Assembly: GCA_958417755.1 (NCBI GenBank)
Contig: CATZDY010000113.1
Location: 1 to 8,485, forward strand
Direction: 5' to 3'
Source: an uncultured Peptococcaceae bacterium
GTDB lineage: Bacteria > Bacillota > Desulfotomaculia > Desulfotomaculales > Desulfocucumaceae
Length of the DNA: 8,485 nucleotides
Position numbers and translations under genes: made by a program. A model generated the notes under the pieces. It saw only the letters and a program-made list of their open reading frames with translations. It was not told where the DNA came from and made no database searches. This document shows positions 7,513 to 8,485 of this stretch, in pieces (the stretch's first letter is position 1; each line of letters begins with the position of its first letter).

Positions 7513-7525
7513 TGTACATTGTACA
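7513..7525. repeat. TGTAC-ATT-GTACA palindrome upstream of por
   Basis: This is a 13-base dyad with perfect 5-bp arms, overlapping a direct repeat of GTACATT (7514-7520, 7521-7527). It lies about 140 bases before the por start, on the upstream side of a TATAAA stretch on the minus strand (7504-7499) that could be a -10 box. It is a candidate operator; the binding protein is unknown. Confidence 0.3.
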
Positions 7526-7803
7526 TTGAAAGCTTTCCCTTTCTTATTGCAGCAGCGTTCAGTATAAAAAACTTACTAAGTTAGAATGTATATCATATAA
7601 TGAAAAATAAGTGTATGAATATGATTTTATTATCAATGTTATAAGTTTTTATGGAAACACCTATACATAAATCCTATACTTTAACCATAACAAAGGATGC
7701 TATCTAGTAAGATATACATTGTTTCAGATTATCTAAAAACCATATTACCCAACAATGCATGTGCAAGAAAAACAATTTTTTCTAAATCATATGGAAAAGG
7801 CTA

Positions 7804-8031
7804 CTAAATTCTATCAAACAACACTTTTTTATAACTGAAAAACAGATATAATTCATCCTTCTTTATGATGCAAGAAAATTCTACATGCATCCCCCCTAGT
7901 GATAAAAATAATGAATATCTCATTTCAGGTGAATCCACTGTATCATTTGTTATATACTGTTGGATAAAAAATCCCATATCATTATCTGTTATCAAATAAA
8001 AAGATAGCTGTTTGATGTTCCTAACAAAAAT
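7804..8031 (-). pseudogene. doubtful open frame, possible gene remnant
   Basis: The minus strand is open from 8031 to a TAG at 7806-7804, about 75 codons. No start codon has a ribosome binding site; the candidates are TTG at 7995 and ATG at 7977. The peptide is unfamiliar to me. Its second half (MHVEFSCIIKKDELYLFFSY) has the alternating hydrophobic pattern of a beta hairpin and looks more protein-like than random AT-rich sequence. A G6 tract on the coding strand (7896-7891) interrupts otherwise AT-rich sequence. Upstream on the same strand, short open pieces lie in other frames: one starting at an ATG near 8147 (MFSKKLDTIFRLKHK, then stop), and one around 8110-8024 ending in INFC. That is compatible with a frameshifted remnant but also with chance. 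Codons are AT-rich, unlike por or nfo. Confidence 0.2.
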
Positions 8032-8163
8032 TTATTTTGTTTTTAAAATATTTTATAAACAACAAGAAATCAATATTTCTATATATATTGTAAAAGATAT
8101 CATTTATGCTTTAATCTAAATATGGTATCTAGCTTTTTGCTAAACATTTGTATAAAACATCAT

Positions 8164-8203
8164 ATTATCAATCATGATAATCTTCAAACCACAACATGAT
8201 TGA
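8164..8203 (+). promoter_or_regulatory. two overlapping inverted repeats in the nfo leader
   Basis: A short dyad (ATTATCA 8164-8170 / TGATAAT 8175-8181, 4-base spacer) overlaps a longer perfect one (TCAATCATG 8168-8176 / CATGATTGA 8195-8203, 18-base spacer). The second ends 4 bases before the nfo ribosome binding site. As RNA the two stems are mutually exclusive; as DNA either could be an operator. This placement makes control of nfo plausible, but it is not demonstrated. Confidence 0.4.
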
Positions 8204-8223
8204 CAGGAAAGGGAGACTTAAGG

Positions 8224-8485
8224 ATGTTGAAAATCGGTTGCCATTTATCCATGGCAAAAGGATATAAAAAAATGGGATTAGATGCTCTTTTGATAGGAGC
8301 CAATACATTCCAATATTTTACCCGCAATCCCCGGGGAAGCAAGGCAAAGGCAATCAATCTGCAAGATATCAATGACCTTCAAATGTGCCTGGAACAAAAT
8401 CATTTTACCCCCCTTCTCGCCCATGCGCCATATACATTAAATGCTTGTGCAGCTGACCCAAAACTTAGAAAATTTGCCCAAACCA
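8224..8485 (+). CDS. nfo: endonuclease IV (AP endonuclease), N-terminal part (cut by window edge)
   Basis: The first 87 codons of a deoxyribonuclease IV are visible; the remainder lies beyond the right edge. The enzyme cleaves the phosphodiester bond 5' to abasic sites in DNA during base excision repair and uses a trinuclear zinc centre in a TIM barrel. The sequence matches the family start closely: KIGCHLSMAKGY (H7 of the first barrel strand), GANTFQYFTRNPRGSKAKAI (26-45) and LLAHAPYTLNACA (H67, an expected zinc ligand). The remaining ligands and catalytic glutamates fall outside the window. The ATG at 8224 is preceded by AAAGGGAG (8208-8215) with 8 bases of spacing. It is divergent from por across a long AT-rich spacer and is the only plus-strand gene here. 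Overlapping inverted repeats directly before its ribosome binding site may take part in its control. No clear -35/-10 pair was found; TATAAA at 8151-8156 is a weak -10 candidate. Confidence 0.93.
   Translation, partial: MLKIGCHLSMAKGYKKMGLDALLIGANTFQYFTRNPRGSKAKAINLQDINDLQMCLEQNHFTPLLAHAPYTLNACAADPKLRKFAQT

Larger units (their letters stand above)
7377..8223. other. long AT-rich divergent spacer between por and nfo
   Basis: These 847 bases hold no confident gene. They contain the por ribosome binding site (AAGGAGG, 7390-7384), two dyads upstream of por, a short perfect dyad AACTTA-C-TAAGTT (7570-7582) followed by T6 on the minus strand that resembles a weak terminator, a doubtful open frame at 7804-8031, and overlapping inverted repeats just before nfo. 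Base composition is clearly more AT-rich than in the flanking genes. I see no tRNA, recognisable riboswitch or insertion sequence. Confidence 0.6.

Noticed and set aside
8164..8181. Fur or PerR box before nfo
   Set aside because: The half-sites are present but in everted order with a 4-base spacer, not the TGATAAT-N-ATTATCA arrangement, so the consensus is not met.

Overview
The window looks like ordinary core chromosome of an anaerobic, low-to-moderate GC Firmicute (Clostridia-like). The reasons are a single-chain pyruvate:ferredoxin oxidoreductase, the lspA-rluD gene pair, purine-rich AAGGAGG-type ribosome binding sites, an endonuclease IV of the Bacillus/Clostridium type, and AT-rich spacers. 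The taxon below that level is an inference I cannot refine from the sequence alone.

Layout: everything from 1 to 7376 is on the minus strand and only the last gene is on the plus strand. Read in the minus direction, the order is por (7376-3843), a hairpin terminator, a sugar phosphate isomerase-like TIM-barrel protein (3719-2964), a 336-base spacer, lspA (2627-2166) overlapping rluD (2176-1250), a terminator, an OmpR-family response regulator (955-302) and, about 5 bases on, the start of its partner sensor histidine kinase, which runs off the left edge. An AT-rich gene-free stretch of about 850 bases (7377-8223) separates por from a divergent nfo gene, which runs off the right edge.

Functionally there are four unlinked jobs. 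These are central anaerobic carbon metabolism (Por: pyruvate + CoA to acetyl-CoA + CO2 + reduced ferredoxin), lipoprotein signal-peptide removal and 23S rRNA pseudouridylation (lspA-rluD, translationally overlapping), two-component signalling, and repair of abasic sites in DNA (endonuclease IV). The small TIM-barrel protein has intact metal ligands, but its substrate cannot be told.

I see no mobile element, CRISPR array, tRNA, rRNA, defence cassette or undescribed multigene system here. The points worth a second look are small: two overlapping inverted repeats directly before the nfo ribosome binding site, the same heptamer pair recurring upstream of lspA, dyads upstream of por, and a possible decayed reading frame in the long por-nfo spacer.
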